Part shown: piece after piece, positions 23,179 through 35,009 of the stretch
Layout of the letters: each line of letters begins with the position of its first letter
Numbering within the stretch: position 1 is the first letter of the stretch
DNA from: Symbiodinium natans
Taxonomy: Eukaryota; Sar; Dinophyceae; Suessiales; Symbiodiniaceae
Length of the DNA stretch: 64,000 bases
Reading direction: 5' to 3'
NCBI GenBank assembly: GCA_905221605.1
Contig: CAJNDS010002648.1
Coordinates: 1-64,000, forward strand
The notes under the pieces: generated by a model
Told to the model about the DNA's origin: nothing
Seen by the model: only the letters and a program-made list of their open reading frames with translations
Database searches by the model: none
Position numbers and translations under genes: made by a program

Positions 23179-24258
23179 GGCAGTGCAGGACCATGTCCAG
23201 AGCAGGACCCATCGTTTGTACAGGGTCTGCCTCGTAAAGTCAGAAAGGATGAGCAATGCATAGGCAACACCGGGGGGGCTCCGGAGTGAAAGAGATGGAG
23301 ACAGACAGCGAAGCAAAGAGAAGGAGACGGTAATCGTGAAGAAGAGGAAGAAGGAAGACAGTGGAAGAGCGACATATAGGGAAACAGGGTGAAGGACACA
23401 AAAGAGGAAGGAGGAAGCGACGGTGAAAAGAGGGTCGCTTGGAGAACAAAAGGGGGTCAGGGAAGATCAAGAAGAAAAGGGAATAGGTAGGGCAGGGCAC
23501 TTGTTTCTGCGAGCATCGCTCACTCCTTTCTTCCACGGTCTTTGTCCTTCATTTCTCCTCTCTATCTCTCTATCCTCTCTCTAGCTCTCCTTCCTTTCTT
23601 GTTCCATGTTCGTTCTCCTCCTTTCTCCGCTCTCCCTTTTCTCGGGGGCAAGGTTAAGCGAGGAGAATGAAGGGAATGATAAGATCGAAGGAGGACTGCT
23701 CCTGCGCCTTGTAACTACCTTCCACAGCTCTCTGCATGTCTCTGTGTTCTTTTCTCTTGGTTTCTTCTTAGCAACGTGGGGAAAGGGTCCTCCTCTGACA
23801 CCTCTCCTTCACTCGTGGAGGCCCCTTGAAAAGAAGGCGTGTGAAATTTTGTGGAAAGAGGCAGCGCAGGACCATGCCCAGAACAGGACCCATCGTTTGC
23901 ACAGGGTCTGCCTCGTAAAGGATGGGCGGTCTTTGTCCTTCATTTCCCCTCTCTTTCTCTCTATCCTCTCTCTAGCTCTCCCTCCTTCTTTTATCTCCAT
24001 GTTCGCTCTCCTCCTTTCTCCGCTCTCGCTTTTCTCGTGTCCATTCCATGACCCCTTCCTCCGCTGTTCCGTTTGTCATTAAGTAGGGGGGGATAGAAGA
24101 AGGGCAAGGTTAAGCAAAAAGAAAGAAGGGAATGATATGATGGAAGGGGACTTCTCCTGCTCCTTGCAGTTAACTACCTTCCACACTTCTCCACATGTCT
24201 TTGTGATCTTTTCTCTTGTTTTTCTTCTTACCAATGTGGGGAAAGGGTCCTCCTCTGA
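23179..24258. repeat. 1.08 kb near-identical duplicate (pairs with 27181-28262)
   Basis: Offset about 4002 bp. Only a few differences were seen across more than a kilobase, for example GAGCAGGACC versus GAGCAGAACC and GTTCGTTCTC versus GTTCGGTCTC. The copies are much younger than the other units in the block. Confidence 0.88.
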
Positions 24259-26939
24259 CAAAGAGGCAGTGCAGGACCATGTCCAGAACAGGACCCATCG
24301 TTTGCACAGTGTCTGCCTCGTAAGAATGAGCAATGAACAGAAACACCGGGGGACGCCGGAGTGAGAGAGATGGAGACAGATAGAGAAGCAAAGAGAAGGA
24401 GACAGTAATCAGGGAGGCAGCGGAAGAGCGACAGCGAGGGAAATAGGGTGAAGGAAACAGAAACAATGAGCAAGAGGAAGGAGGAAGCGATGGTGGAAAC
24501 AGGATTGCTTGGAGAACAACAAGGAGACGGAGAAAATCAAGAAGAAACGAGAAGAGGTGGGGCAGGACACTTGTTTTTGTTATCCACTGTTCGTTTTCCT
24601 CACCCTTATGCTTACTTCCCGAGCATCGCTCACTTCTTTCTTCCACGGTCTTTGTCCTTCATTTCCCCTCTCTATCTCTCCATCCTCTCTCTAGCTCTCC
24701 TTCCTTTCTTGTTCCGTGTTCGTTCTCCTCCTTTCTCCGCTCTCCCTTTTCTCGTGTCCATTCCATGACACTTTCCTCCTCTGTTCCTTTTGTCATTAAG
24801 TAGGGGGATAGAACAAGGGCAAGGTTAAGCAAGGAGAATGAAGGAAATGATGAGCTGGAAGGAGGACTTCCCCTGCCCCTTCTAACCAGCTTCCACAGCT
24901 CTCTGCATGTCTCTGTGTTCTTTCTCTTGTTTTGTTCTTAGCAATGTGGGGAAAGGGTCCTCCTCTGACACCTCTCCTTCACTCTTGAAGGCCCCTTGGG
25001 GACGCTCTCTGAAGGCCGCCTGAAACTCTTGGGGGAAGCTCAGAGGGTTTGGAGTGTGTTAAAAGAGGCAGCGCAGGACCATGTCCAGAACAGGACTCAT
25101 GCTTTGTACAGGCTCTGCCTCGTAAAGTCAGAAAGGATGAGCAATGAACAGAAACACCGGGGGCACCGGAGTGAGAGAGATGGAGACAGATAGAGAAGCA
25201 AAGAGAAGGAGACAGTAATCAGGGAGAAGAGGAAGAGGGAAGACAGTGGAAGAGCGATAGATAGGGAAACAGGGCGAAGGAAACGGAAACAATGAAGAAG
25301 AGGAAGGAGGAAGCGATGGTGAAAAGAAGGCCGCTTGGAGAACAAAAAGAAGTCAGAGAAGATCAAGAAGAAACGAGACCAGGTAGGGCAGGACACTTGT
25401 TTTTGTTATCCACTGTTCCTTTTCCTCACTCTTATGCTTCTTCCCGAGCATCGCTCACTCCTTTCTTCCACGGTCTTTGTCCTTCATTTCTCCTCTCTAT
25501 CTCTCTATCCTCTCTCTAGCTCTCCTTCCTTTCTTGTTCCGTGTTCGTTCTCCTCCTTTCTCCGCTCTCCCTTTTCTCGTGTCCATTCCATGACACTTTC
25601 CTCCTCTGTTCCTTTTGTCATTAAGTAGGGGGATAGAACAAGGGCAAGGTTAAGCAAGGAGAATGAAGGGCATGATGAGATGGAAGGAGGACTTCTCCTG
25701 CTCCTTCTAACTACCTTCCACGCCGCTCTACATGTCTCTGTGTTCGTTTCTGGCAGTGCAGGACCATGTCCAGAGCAGGACCCATCGTTTGTACAGGGTC
25801 TGCCTCGTAAAGTCAGAAAGGATGAGCAATGCATAGGCAACACCGGGGGGCTCCGGAGTGAAAGAGATGGAGACAGATAGCGAAGCAAAGAGAAGGAGAC
25901 AGTAATCAGGGAGAAGAGGAAGAAGGAAGACACTGGAAGAGCGATAGATAGGGAAACAGGGCGAAGGAAATAGAAACAATGACGAAGAGGAAGGAGGAAG
26001 CGACGGTGAAAAGAGGGCCGCTTGGAGAACAAAAAGGGGTCAGAGAAGATCAAGCAGAGAAGGGAATAGGTAGGGCTTCCACGGTCTTTGTCCTTCATTT
26101 CTCCTCTCTATCTCTCTATCCTCTCTCTAGCTCTCCTTCCTTTCTTGTTCCGTGTTAGTTCTCCTCTTTCCTCCTCTGTTCCTTTTGTCATTAAGTAGGG
26201 GGATAGAACAAGGGCGGTTAAGCAAGGAGAATGAAGGGAATGATAAGATGGAAGGAGGACTTCTCCTGCTCCTTCTAACTACCTTCCAGGCCACTCTACA
26301 TATCTCCGGGGGGCACCGGAGTGAGAGAGATGGAGACAGATAGAGTCAGATAGAGAAGCAAAGAGAAGGAGACAGTAATCAGGGAGAAGAGGAAGAAAGA
26401 AGACAGCGGAGGAGCGACAGATAGGGAAACAGGGTGAAGGAAACAGAACAATGAGGAAGGGGAAGGAGGAAGCGATGGTGAAAAGAGGACCGCTTGGAGA
26501 ACAAAAAAGGAGACAGAGAAGATCAAGAAGAAAAGAGAAGAGGTAGGGCAGGACACTTGTTTTTGTTATCCACTGTTCCTTTTCCTTAGCCCTTACACTT
26601 ATTACCCGAGCATCGCTCACTCCTTTCTTCTACGGTTTTTGTCCTTCTTTTCTCCTCTCCATCTATCTATCCTCTCTCTAGCTCTCCTTCCTTTCTTTTC
26701 CCATGTTCGTTCTCTTCCTTTCTCCGCTCTCCTTTTGACCCTTTCCTCCTCTGTTCCTTTTGTCATTAAGTAGGCGGATAGAACAAGGGGCATGCATGGT
26801 TAAGCAAGGAGAATGAAGGGAATGATGAGATGGAAGGAGGACTTCTCCTGCTCCTTCTAACTACCTTTGTCTTTGTGTTCTTTTCTCTTGTTCCCCACCC
26901 TCGGTGTGGGGTTGTTAGATCTTAAACGCAACTCTTCTC

Positions 26940-27125
26940 CTCGCCCAGAACTCTTCTCCTCGCCCGGGAGTGCCCAACCCGCAAAGTGTTTCTGGAGCGC
27001 CCAACCCAGACCTGGAGCGCCCAACCCCAGTGTCCCCGGAGAGTCTCCCTGGAGTGCCCAACCCCACTGTGTTTGGAGTGCCCAGCCCCAGAGTGTCCCT
27101 GGAGTGCCCAACCCCGGAGTATCTC
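26940..27125. repeat. Short tandem GGAGTGCCCAACCCC repeat inside the block
   Basis: GGAGTGCCCAACCCC or GGAGCGCCCAACCC occurs about six times at 24-40 bp spacing, with GTGTCCCTGGAG between copies. It interrupts one large unit and has a different composition from its surroundings. Confidence 0.85.
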
Positions 27126-29310
27126 TACGCAGAGAGGGTTTGGATGTTAAAAGCAAAATAATTTTCTTCTTAGCAATGTGGGCAGTGCAGGACCATGTCC
27201 AGAGCAGAACCCATCGTTTGTACAGGGTCTGCCTCGTAAAGTCAGAAAGGATGAGCAATGCATAGGCAACACCGGGGGGGCTCCGGGGTGAAAGAGATGG
27301 AGACAGACAGCGAAGCAAAGAGAAGGAGACGGTAATCATGAAGAAGAGGAAGAAGGAAGACAGTGGAAGAGCGACATATAGGGAAACAGGGTGAAGGACA
27401 CAAAAGAGGAAGGAGGAAGCGACGGTGAAAAGAGGGTCGCTTGGAGAACAAAAGGGGGTCAGGGAAGATCAAGAAGAAAAGGGAATAGGTAGGGCAGGGC
27501 GCTTGTTTCTGCGAGCATCGCTCACTCCTTTCTTCCACGGTCTTTGTCCTTCATTTCTCCTCTCTATCTCTCTATCCTCTCTCTAGCTCTCCTTCCTTTC
27601 TTGTTCCATGTTCGGTCTCCTCCTTTCTCCGCTCTCCCTTTTCTCGGGGGCAAGGTTAAGCGAGGAGAATGCAGGGAATGATAAGATCGAAGGAGGACTG
27701 CTCCTGCGCCTTGTAACTACCTTCCACAGCTCTCTGCATGTCTCTGTGTTCTTTTCTCTTGGTTTCTTCTTAGCAACGTGGGGAAAGGGTCATCCTCTGA
27801 CACCTCTCCTTCACTCGTGGAGGCCCCTTCAAAAGAAGGTGTGTGAAATTTTGTGGAAAGAGGCAGCGCAGGACCATGCCCAGAACAGGACCCATCGTTT
27901 GCACAGGGTCTGCCTCGTAAAGGATGGGCGGTCTTTGTCCTTCATTTCCCCTCTCTTTCTCTCTATCCTCTCTCTAGCTCTCCCTCCTTTTTTTATCTCC
28001 ATGTTCGCTCTCCTCCTTTCTCCGCTCTCGCTTTTCTCGTGTCCATTCCATGACCCCTTCCTCCGCTGTTCCGTTTGTCATTAAGTAGGGGGGGATAGAA
28101 GAAGGGCAAGGTTAAGCAAAAAAGAAAGAAGGGAATGATATGATGGAAGGGGGACTTCTCCTGCTCCTTGCAGTTCACTACCTTCCACACTTCTCCACAT
28201 GTCTTTGTGATCTTTTCTCTTGTTTTTGTTCTTACCAATGTGGGGAAAGGGTCCTCCTCTGACACCTCTCCTTCACTCTTGGAGGCCCCTTGGGGACGCT
28301 CTCTGAAGGCCGCCTGAAAGCTCAGAGGGTTTGGAGTGTGTTGAAAGAGGCAGTGCAGGGCCATGTCCAGAACAGGGCCCATCGTTTGTACAGGTTCTGC
28401 CTCGTAAAGTCAGAAAGGATGAGCAATGAACAGAAACACAGGGCGGCGCCGGAGTGAGAGAGATGGAGACAGATAGAGAAGCAAAGAGAAGGAGACAGTA
28501 ATCAGGGAGAAGAGGAAGAAGGAAGGCAGCGGAAGAGCGACAGCGAGGGAAACAGGGTGAAGGACACAGAAACAATGAAGAAGAGGAAGGAGGAAGCGAT
28601 GGTGGAAACAGGATTGCTTGGAGAACAACAAGGAGACGGAGAAAATCAAGAAGAAACGAGAAGAGGTGGGGCAGGACACTTGTTTTTGTTATCCACTGTT
28701 CGTTTTCCTCACCCTTACGCTTACTTCCCGAGCATCGCTCACTCCTTTCCACGGTCTTTGTCCTTCATTTCCCCTCTCTATCTCTCCATCATCTCTCTAG
28801 CTCTCCTTCTTTTCTTTTCCCACGTTCGTTCTCCTCCTTTCTCCGCTCTCCCTTTTCTCGTGTCCATCCCACGAGCCTTTCCTCCTCTCTTCTTTGTGTC
28901 ATTAGGGGAGTAGCGCAAGGGCAAGGTTAAGCAAGGAGAATGAAGGGAATGATGAGATGGAAGGAGGACTTCCCCTGCCCCTTCTAACCAGCTTCCACAG
29001 CTCTCTACATGTCTCTGTGTTCTTTTCTCTTGTTTTGTTCTTAGCAATGTGGGGAAAGGGTCCCTTGGGCCTAAACCCTAACGCCTAAACCCTCGTGAGT
29101 ATTTCGGCCTCGGGAATGGCTTGACGAAACGTCGTGGCGCGACAGAAAACGAAAGTCTTCAACTATGATAACAGGCATAGAAGCGTATATGCAAACTGAT
29201 TATTAACCAAGAGCAAAAGCCAAATAATACATAAAGGTCCATGCCACATAGGGTTATAGGTTTAGGGTTAGGGTCTATAGGGTTTAGGGTTTAGGGTTTA
29301 GGGTTTGAAG

Positions 29311-29347
29311 CTGAGCCGTGTGTTGAAAAGGTGGTGTCCTGCCTCAG
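29311..29347 (+). CDS. Candidate small exon with consensus donor
   Basis: After TTTGAAG a 37 nt frame encodes EAEPCVEKVVSCLR-like sequence and ends at CAG|GTGAGC. A TTTAGGG array lies directly upstream. Confidence 0.4.
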
Positions 29348-29610
29348 GTGAGCCAGCTCCAGCGGTATGGACCCCGGAGTATCCTCGGGTGTTGATCCTC
29401 TTCTGGGGTGTAGGGTTTGGGGTTAGGGTTTGGGGTTTAGGGTTCAGGGTTCAGGGTTCAGGGTTTAGGGTTTAGGGCCTAGGTTTTAGGGCTTAGGGCT
29501 GACGGCTTAGGGCTTCGAGGCCCCCAGTAGGGAGAGAGGTTAAAGGCCTTGGCTGTTGGATTCGGTGTTGGGTCTGGGGTTTAGGGCTGATCTTCACGCT
29601 TCGGCTGCAG

Positions 29611-29694
29611 AGGTTGGCAGATCTTTTGCTGTGTGGTCCCTTCGTGCGCGTGGGCGTAGACCCAGATGCTCGTGCCGCCTCAGCTGAAAACTAA
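29611..29694 (+). CDS. Candidate exon, unknown protein
   Basis: Acceptor TTCGGCTGCAG, then a frame encoding RLADLLLCGPFVRVGVDPDA and further to TAA at 29692-29694. The acceptor is good and the composition balanced. The 3' splice junction is unclear and may lie before the stop. Confidence 0.5.
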   Translation, partial: RLADLLLCGPFVRVGVDPDARAASAEN

Positions 29695-29782
29695 GAACAC
29701 CCCTAAAAATCCTAAACCCTAAACCCTAAAACCTAAACCCTAAGGCCTAAACCCTAAACCCTACACCCTAAACCCTAACCAG

Positions 29783-29866
29783 GTCCACGGCAGTGCCAGC
29801 AGCACTTTCCTCGGGCAAGAGCATGGAGGACTCCTGGGAGTCTCTACAAAGAAGTTTGGGGTCAAG
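29783..29866 (+). CDS. Candidate internal exon, unknown protein
   Basis: Acceptor AACCAG after a CCCTAAA array, then 84 nt (28 codons, phase 0-0) encoding VHGSASSTFLGQEHGGLLGV and more, donor AAG|GTTTGATT. The intron after it consists of TTTTGGG and TTTAGGG repeats. Confidence 0.52.
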
Positions 29867-30294
29867 GTTTGATTCGGTTTTGGGTTTTGGGTTTTGGGTT
29901 TTGGGTTTTGGGTTTAGGGTTTAGGGTTCAGGGTTCAGGGTTTGGGTGTAGGGTGTAGGGTTTCGAGGACTTGTGGTTTAGGGGTTTCTGCTTGTTAAAT
30001 GCCTGCAGCGTTTCTAGGCCTTTGGCTCCCCAACCCCAAAAACCGAAACCCTACCACGAGGCCCGAAACCCTAACACCAACTAGCGTTCAGTTGGCGAGG
30101 AAGATTTGTGGTGCTTGACTGTAACTTTAGATCCTTAGCCTTTTTGAGTTTATTGGGCTTCCTAGCAAGGCAGCTAAAAAATAGTTTTCCTAAGCGCAGC
30201 CAAGGTCCCTAGGACATTGAAGATGCTGACGTTTGGCTCAGGGGACCAAGCCCGGAGTGTGTGAACAGTCACATCACCCGACCTCAACTATACA

Positions 30295-30413
30295 TACCCA
30301 GATCTTCCAACTTCTTTCTTAATTAAGGAAGATACCCTAGTGCATAAAACAGGATCCTTTGTATAAATTGGGGGGTGTTTTCCTGAACTAGGGGGTTTTG
30401 GAAGATCTGGGTA
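30295..30413. mobile_element. 119 bp element with 16 bp perfect terminal inverted repeats
   Basis: The left end TACCCAGATCTTCCAA (30295-30310) and right end TTGGAAGATCTGGGTA (30398-30413) are exact reverse complements. There is no open frame. No target duplication is seen. MITE-like in size and form. Confidence 0.85.
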
Positions 30414-30670
30414 CCCGAGGCTCGCTGAGCTGTGCAAGTCTAATCCCAGAATACTGAGAACCAGATTCGGGACACCACTTGGAGAAGGAGTTGGGGTCTA
30501 AAGTGTAGGGTTTGAGGGTGCAGGCATATGGGGGTTGACGAATGTAGGGGGTCCCGAATATAGATCCGCAAATCGTAGGATTCCCTTATAATTGAAGACC
30601 CCAAGAAGGTACCCCTAACTTTGGAAACCCCCAAACCCTAAACCCTAAACCCTATACTATAGCCTTTGAG

Positions 30671-30766
30671 ACGGGCCCCGTTGCTGAGAAGCAGGTGGTC
30701 TTGCAGCTGCAGGCGAGGGCCATGCAGAAGCCAGCCAGGACGCCTTCATCTTCTTCGCTGTTAAGG
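30671..30766 (+). CDS. Candidate exon ending in a telomeric donor
   Basis: 96 nt open frame encoding TGPVAEKQVVLQLQARAMQK and more, ending AGG|GTTTAGGG so that the telomeric array supplies the donor. A CCCTAAA array lies upstream. Confidence 0.45.
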
Positions 30767-30842
30767 GTTTAGGGTTTAGGGTTTACGGTTTACGGGTTTA
30801 GGGTTTAGGGGTTTAGGGTTCTTATCTAGGTAGGCCCTAGAA

Positions 30843-30975
30843 GGCTTTGAGGATCTTCTAGTATTTATCCCGTTTGGGTTTTGAGGGCCATGCTAGTTGT
30901 ACATGTTTTCTAGGTAGGCCCTAAGGATCTTCTATTCTTCTCCCTTGCTGGGGTTAAGAGGACCATATTCATGAA
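30843..30975. repeat. Dispersed CTAGGTAGGCCCT repeat, two tandem copies (third at 41271-41340)
   Basis: CTAGGTAGGCCCTA is followed by GGATCTTCTA and, in the second copy, TCTCCCTTG, GGGTTAAGAGGACCATATTC. The copy at 41271-41340 (CTAGGTAGGCTCTTGGGG to AAGAGGATCATATTCAGGAA) lies inside intron 7 of the modelled gene. Confidence 0.65.
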
Positions 30976-31090
30976 CATGTGTGTGTTTTTTCAAAAGGGG
31001 TTTTTCAGGGCCATCCTAGTTGTACATGCTTGGCTGTCACCATTGTTGTTGCGGACCTCTGTTTTTTTCTTCCGATTACTGGTTCGGGCT

Positions 31091-31201
31091 ATGCACATTG
31101 ATGCGGTGGAGGCCATACTTTACCCAGCATCCAATGGAAGAGAGTGTGGGTCTACGCACGTGCGCCCTAAAGCCGAAGCCTTACAAGCGACTTCTGACTG
31201 A
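31091..31201 (+). CDS. Candidate exon, unknown protein
   Basis: Frame encoding MHIDAVEAILYPASNGRECG and continuing to TGA at 31199-31201. An overlapping frame in another register is also open, so this is tentative. Confidence 0.35.
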   Translation: MHIDAVEAILYPASNGRECGSTHVRPKAEALQATSD

Positions 31202-31227
31202 ATCCCCCCCCCCCCGGCCCCAAACCC

Positions 31228-31458
31228 GACCCCAAGCTCGCAAAGCTTGAGCCGCAAGCTTCCTCCCAGGAGGAGCCAGCGCAAAACACCCCAGCGAGGA
31301 CCGGCAGCCCAGAATGGTTTAGGTCTGGGGATCTCACAGGGTTCCTTTCAAAAAGCCTGCTGAAATTAAGAGCTCCTTGTGGTTTGGAGTCTAAACCCGG
31401 GTTGACAAACTGGTTCTCCCTGCAGGATCGCCGTCCACGACGGCTGGGAACCACTACA
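31228..31458 (+). CDS. Candidate two-exon fragment with matching phase
   Basis: Exon a (to 31322) encodes PKLAKLEPQASSQEEPAQNT and ends AG|GTCTGG in phase 2. Exon b starts at 31426 after TCTCCCTGCAG with one base that completes an Arg codon and reads IAVHDGWEP. The 103 bp intron has no telomeric repeat. Matching phase and a strong second acceptor support the pair. The upstream start is uncertain because of a poly-C tract. Confidence 0.5.
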
Positions 31459-32250
31459 AACCCTAAAAACCCTCAAACCCGATTCGCCTTTCCTAAACCC
31501 TAATTAAACCCTAAACCCTCTCCCTTCAAGAAGCCCTAAACCCTCCCACCCTGCAGGTCTAAACGTACGTGCTCTCTTTGTTGTGTGAGGAGTGCCGCTG
31601 ACAAGGTTGGGGAGGCCTTGTCGCATACTTTGCTCGGGATTTCGGGGCTTGCGTTTACAGGGGGCTTGGGGAGGGACGGCTTGGGTTCGGGAGTCCTTGA
31701 TGTCTGTAGGCTATAGGGTTTCAGGGTTTAGGGTTTAGGGTTAGGGGTCTAGGGGTTTAGGGTTTAGGGTTTGGGTTTAAAACGGTTTTCGGATCTCTAG
31801 CAGGCGTTGCAGGACTTAGAGCTGAGGTCGCAGGGGGGGGGGGATTCTTGTCCACTGGGGGGAGTGCCAGAGTTGCTGCCCCTAGTCCTTGAAGGGTTTA
31901 ATTAGGGTTTATAGGGTTTAGGGTTTAGGGTTTATCTGTTCAGCCTCAAAAGCCCAAAAGCCCCTAAATCCCAAACCTCTGAATGTCCAAACCTCTCAAG
32001 GCGCTAACTCGTAAACCCTGCGCCCTGCACGCCCTAAACCTTGAGACCCATATGAGCCCCTCCCGACTCCCTAAACCCGAAACCTTATCTAAACCCTAAA
32101 GCACAAACCCCAAACCCTAAACGCCAGACCCCAAACCCTAAACCCGAAACCCCAAAAACCCTTCAAACCGACGACCTAAACCCGAAACCCTAAACCCTAA
32201 ACCCTAAACCCTAAGCCCTAAACCCTAAACCCTAAATCCCCCTTCCGAAG

Positions 32251-32337
32251 GCTGCCAGAGAGCCCTCACCCTTGCCAGCCAGCAGCCACAGCAAAGAGCC
32301 TCCTGGCGGCCTAGGGAGCTTCAAGGCTTATAAGGGG
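32251..32337 (+). CDS. Candidate exon between telomeric arrays
   Basis: After CCGAAG a frame encodes AAREPSPLPASSHSKEPPGG and more up to GGG|GTGTTTAGGG. CCCTAAA lies upstream and TTTAGGG downstream. Confidence 0.45.
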
Positions 32338-32418
32338 GTGTTTAGGGTTTAGGGTTCAGGGTTCAGGGTTTAGGGTTTAGGGTTTAGGGTTTAGGGTTTA
32401 GGGTTTAGGGTAAGTCTG

Positions 32419-32467
32419 CTTGTTGAGCTTCCGTCGGGAGAGTTATCTGAGGCCTTTCTCGGTTCAG
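32419..32467 (+). CDS. Candidate small exon
   Basis: Frame encoding LVELPSGELSEAFLGS, ending TCAG|GTAGAC, directly after a long TTTAGGG array. Confidence 0.38.
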
Positions 32468-32847
32468 GTAGACCCTGGCAAGGTTCTTTTTTGTCTCTCA
32501 CATGAAGGGGTGGAAGGAGGGACGCCCTTGGAAGGGACCCTGAATCCTTCCTCCCTACCCTTCTGCTATGTGTTGTCTTAATTTCAAGAGTGGCAGCCAG
32601 CCATCGGCTCCTCTCCCTACTGCTCACATGAGAAGGGCCAAGGCACGTCTATCTACGCGAAGCGTCTGCGCCCTACTGTCCCAGAGATTCTGAAGCCCTG
32701 AAACTTTCAAGTCCTGACACGCTCAAACCCTAGAACCCTCAAACCCTACAGCACCTCAGACCCTTAAACCCTCATGCCAAAGCCCAACCCTACACACTTA
32801 AATCCCTAAACCCTAAACCCTAAACCCTAAACCCTAAACCCTAAACC

Positions 32848-32985
32848 CTCAGCATCCTGAAGCCACTCAACTCCAAGCCGCACATCTCTGAGATGAGGCC
32901 CCACAGATCTGCGGAGGCTCTGCTATGGGTGCTGTGGTGGGAGGGTGGCAGAGACCATTGTTGGGTTGAAGGGGGATCTTGTTTA
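32848..32985 (+). CDS. Candidate exon, unknown protein
   Basis: About 45 open codons between a CCCTAAA array and GGTTTAGGG sequence, including LSILKPLNSKPHISEMRPHR and SAEALLWVLWWEGG. Borders are approximate. Confidence 0.42.
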
Positions 32986-33204
32986 GGGTGTTTTAGGGTT
33001 TAGGGTTTAGGGTTGAGGGTTTAGGGTTTAGGGTTTAGGGTTTAGGGTTGAGGGTTGAGGGTTTAGGGTTTTAGGGTTTAGGGTTTGGGTTTTTTTGGGT
33101 TTTAAGGGTGTAAGGTGCAGAGCCCATCAGGTTACAGCGGGCCATCCTGCAAGGTTGTAGGGTTTGAGGGTCTGAGGTCTAAGGCTCTTGTTCGGGCTGT
33201 ACAG

Positions 33205-33287
33205 GTCGATTGCCTGGGCAGGCCTGTAACCCCTTCCTCGACAATGATCTAGACGATGACGACGAAGATGAGGAGGCACTCTCGCAT
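33205..33287 (+). CDS. Candidate exon, acidic tract
   Basis: Acceptor GGGCTGTACAG, then a frame encoding RLPGQACNPFLDNDLDDDDE followed by DEEALSH. An acidic low-complexity tail is common in nuclear proteins, but no family can be named. Confidence 0.45.
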
Positions 33288-33299
33288 CGTTTTTGTTGG

Positions 33300-33640
33300 G
33301 TTTAGAGTTTGGGGTTTGGGGTTGAACCCAGGGTTCGAACTCTTGGAACCCTAGGTTCAACCCAGGGTTGGGGTTCGAACCCAACATAGAGTTCCCGAAC
33401 CCAGGGTTCGAAAATTGGAACCCTAGGTTAACTCAGGGTTCGAACATAGCATTACCGAACCCAAGGTTTGAACCAAGCCGGACCTCCCCCCAATACTAGG
33501 AGACGAAGCTGGGCCTCCCCCGAATACTAAAGCTGCGAAGTCGGGCATCCCCCGAATACTAAAGTGCGAAGCTGGCCTCCCCCGAATACTGAACGAAGCC
33601 GGACCTCCCAGTAAATTACGAAGCCGGGCCTGCTTGTAAA
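33300..33640. repeat. Two adjoining short repeats (GAACCCAGGGTTCGAA; GAAGCCGGGCCTCCCCCGAA)
   Basis: From 33320 to 33470 palindromic GAACCCAGGGTTCGAA and TTGGAACCCTAGGTT motifs alternate. From 33475 to 33640 a unit of about 30 bp, CGAAGCTGGGCCTCCCCCGA with AATACTAAAG, repeats five to six times. Confidence 0.85.
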
Positions 33641-33837
33641 CCCTACAGGCACTACGTCCCTAAACTCCAACTACCCCCCCCCCCCGCCAAAAGCCCCCAA
33701 AACACCCCCCAACAAAAACAAACCGAAACCCCCAAACCCCAAACCCCCCCCCCAAACCTTCTAAACCCTAAACTCCAATTCCCCCCCCCCCCCCGCCAAA
33801 AATCCCCCCCGCCCCCCCCCTCCCCCCCCAATGGCAG

Positions 33838-33903
33838 GAGATGGATGAGGCCGAGCTCTGGGCCATGACTGCCCCAGACCCCCCCTCCAAGGCCTCACTG
33901 GGA
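33838..33903 (+). CDS. Candidate internal exon
   Basis: Acceptor ATGGCAG, 66 nt open (22 codons) encoding EMDEAELWAMTAPDPPSKAS and LG, donor GGA|GTGAGAG. Preceded by long poly-C tracts. Both junctions look usable. Confidence 0.48.
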
Positions 33904-34272
33904 GTGAGAGCTTTGGGGTGTTGGGGTTTATATAGGGGTTGGGGGTTTAGGGATTAGGGTTTAGAGTTTATGGTTTAGGTTAGGGGCTTGGGGTTCAGGC
34001 TTTCGGGCTTCAGGGGTTGGGGATTTCAAGGGTTTTTGTTAAATGGGCTTCAGGGTTGGTTGTTTGGGGGTTTGGGGGGCTTAAATCCAGGAATCAAAGG
34101 GTTCCAGGGTGCTTGGGTTTAGGGGTGTCTGGTTAAGCACCGAGCACCCGCAACGAACGAATCTACCAGAGTTTTCCGCAGAATGCCCACATTGTTCATA
34201 CTGACCTTGAGAGGGCCTTGAGCCTTAGGGTTCAGGGTTCCGGTTTTAGGGCTTGCGCGGTATATTTTGTAG

Positions 34273-34400
34273 GAGCTCTTGCTTGGGGCGGGCCTCCACC
34301 ACCTGCAAGCGCAGGCACCCCCTCCCGGCTCACCGCACTATCGGGCCTCAACCTGAGTCGCCGTCCTGCTTTGGGAGTCCGGGGGCTTCTTACCAGTTTC
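34273..34400 (+). CDS. Candidate exon, unknown protein
   Basis: After TATTTTGTAG a frame encodes ALAWGGPPPPASAGTPSRLT and ALSGLNLSRRPALGVRGLL. A minus-strand frame also spans the region. The donor is not clear. Confidence 0.38.
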
Positions 34401-34627
34401 TGGCTCCATGCTCTCGAGATCCCCTCACCCAGCCGTTTGGAACCCCCGAGAAAAATAGATACATAGGAAACATGCATGTACATATATATATATACACACA
34501 TACTTCTTTCTACCCCCTTCTCAGACCTCGGTGAAGTTAGTACGCGGAGAGCCCAGCGCCCCATACAAAAGGAAGCTCATACGTTATATCCAACCAGGAT
34601 CCCGACATGGTCAAGTCTTTAAGATCT

Positions 34628-34682
34628 GGTCCCTGTTTGGGGTTACGATTCTAAATGCTTAGGGTACTCCAACAAGGGACCA
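34628..34682. mobile_element. 55 bp imperfect inverted-repeat element
   Basis: The left end TGGTCCCTGTTTGGGGTTAC and right end GTACTCCAACAAGGGACCA are inverted with about four mismatches or gaps. Very short; it may be a deleted MITE. Confidence 0.55.
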
Positions 34683-34931
34683 TAATGTAAGGAACAGACC
34701 ACATGAATTCTTAAGGTATAGCTCTACTACTCAATAAAGGGGCTAGTTGGCTTTTTTGGGGTAAGGGGGTAACCCCCCAAACCCCGATCCCCTCGGTAAA
34801 TTTGTAAAGAGAGAAAGGCGGGACTTGATGAGAAGCTGGCTGCGCGCAAGGGTTCCGAAACCTTTTTTGGCTGGGGGGGGTGTAGGTTAGGGGAGCCCAT
34901 TTTTGTTGGCTGTGTTTTGTTATAATGTAAG

Positions 34932-35009
34932 CTCCCGAAACGCAACGGGAAGGTGATGGCTCCGCCACGTGCAGAACCTCTGCCTCAGACGGAGCGCCGG
35001 CGCTAAATG
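34932..35009 (+). CDS. Candidate internal exon
   Basis: After TGTAAG a frame encodes PETQREGDGSATCRTSASDG and APALN up to G|GTCTTTTTCC. A second frame is also open (ends ERRR-stop), so the register is uncertain. Confidence 0.42.

Larger units (their letters stand above)
21650..29055. repeat. Block of 0.7-1.3 kb tandem and duplicated repeats
   Basis: A unit containing GGCAAGGTTAAGCAAGGAGA, GGAAGGAGGACTTCTCCTGC, a GTCCTCCTCTGACACCTCTC stretch, GCAGGACCATGTCCAGAACA, GTCAGAAAGGATGAGCAATG and GGTCTTTGTCCTTCATTTCT recurs about nine times with different internal deletions. Frames on both strands are open for 60-200 codons but shift between copies. No telomeric repeats occur inside until 29060. No gene is called. 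Confidence 0.9.
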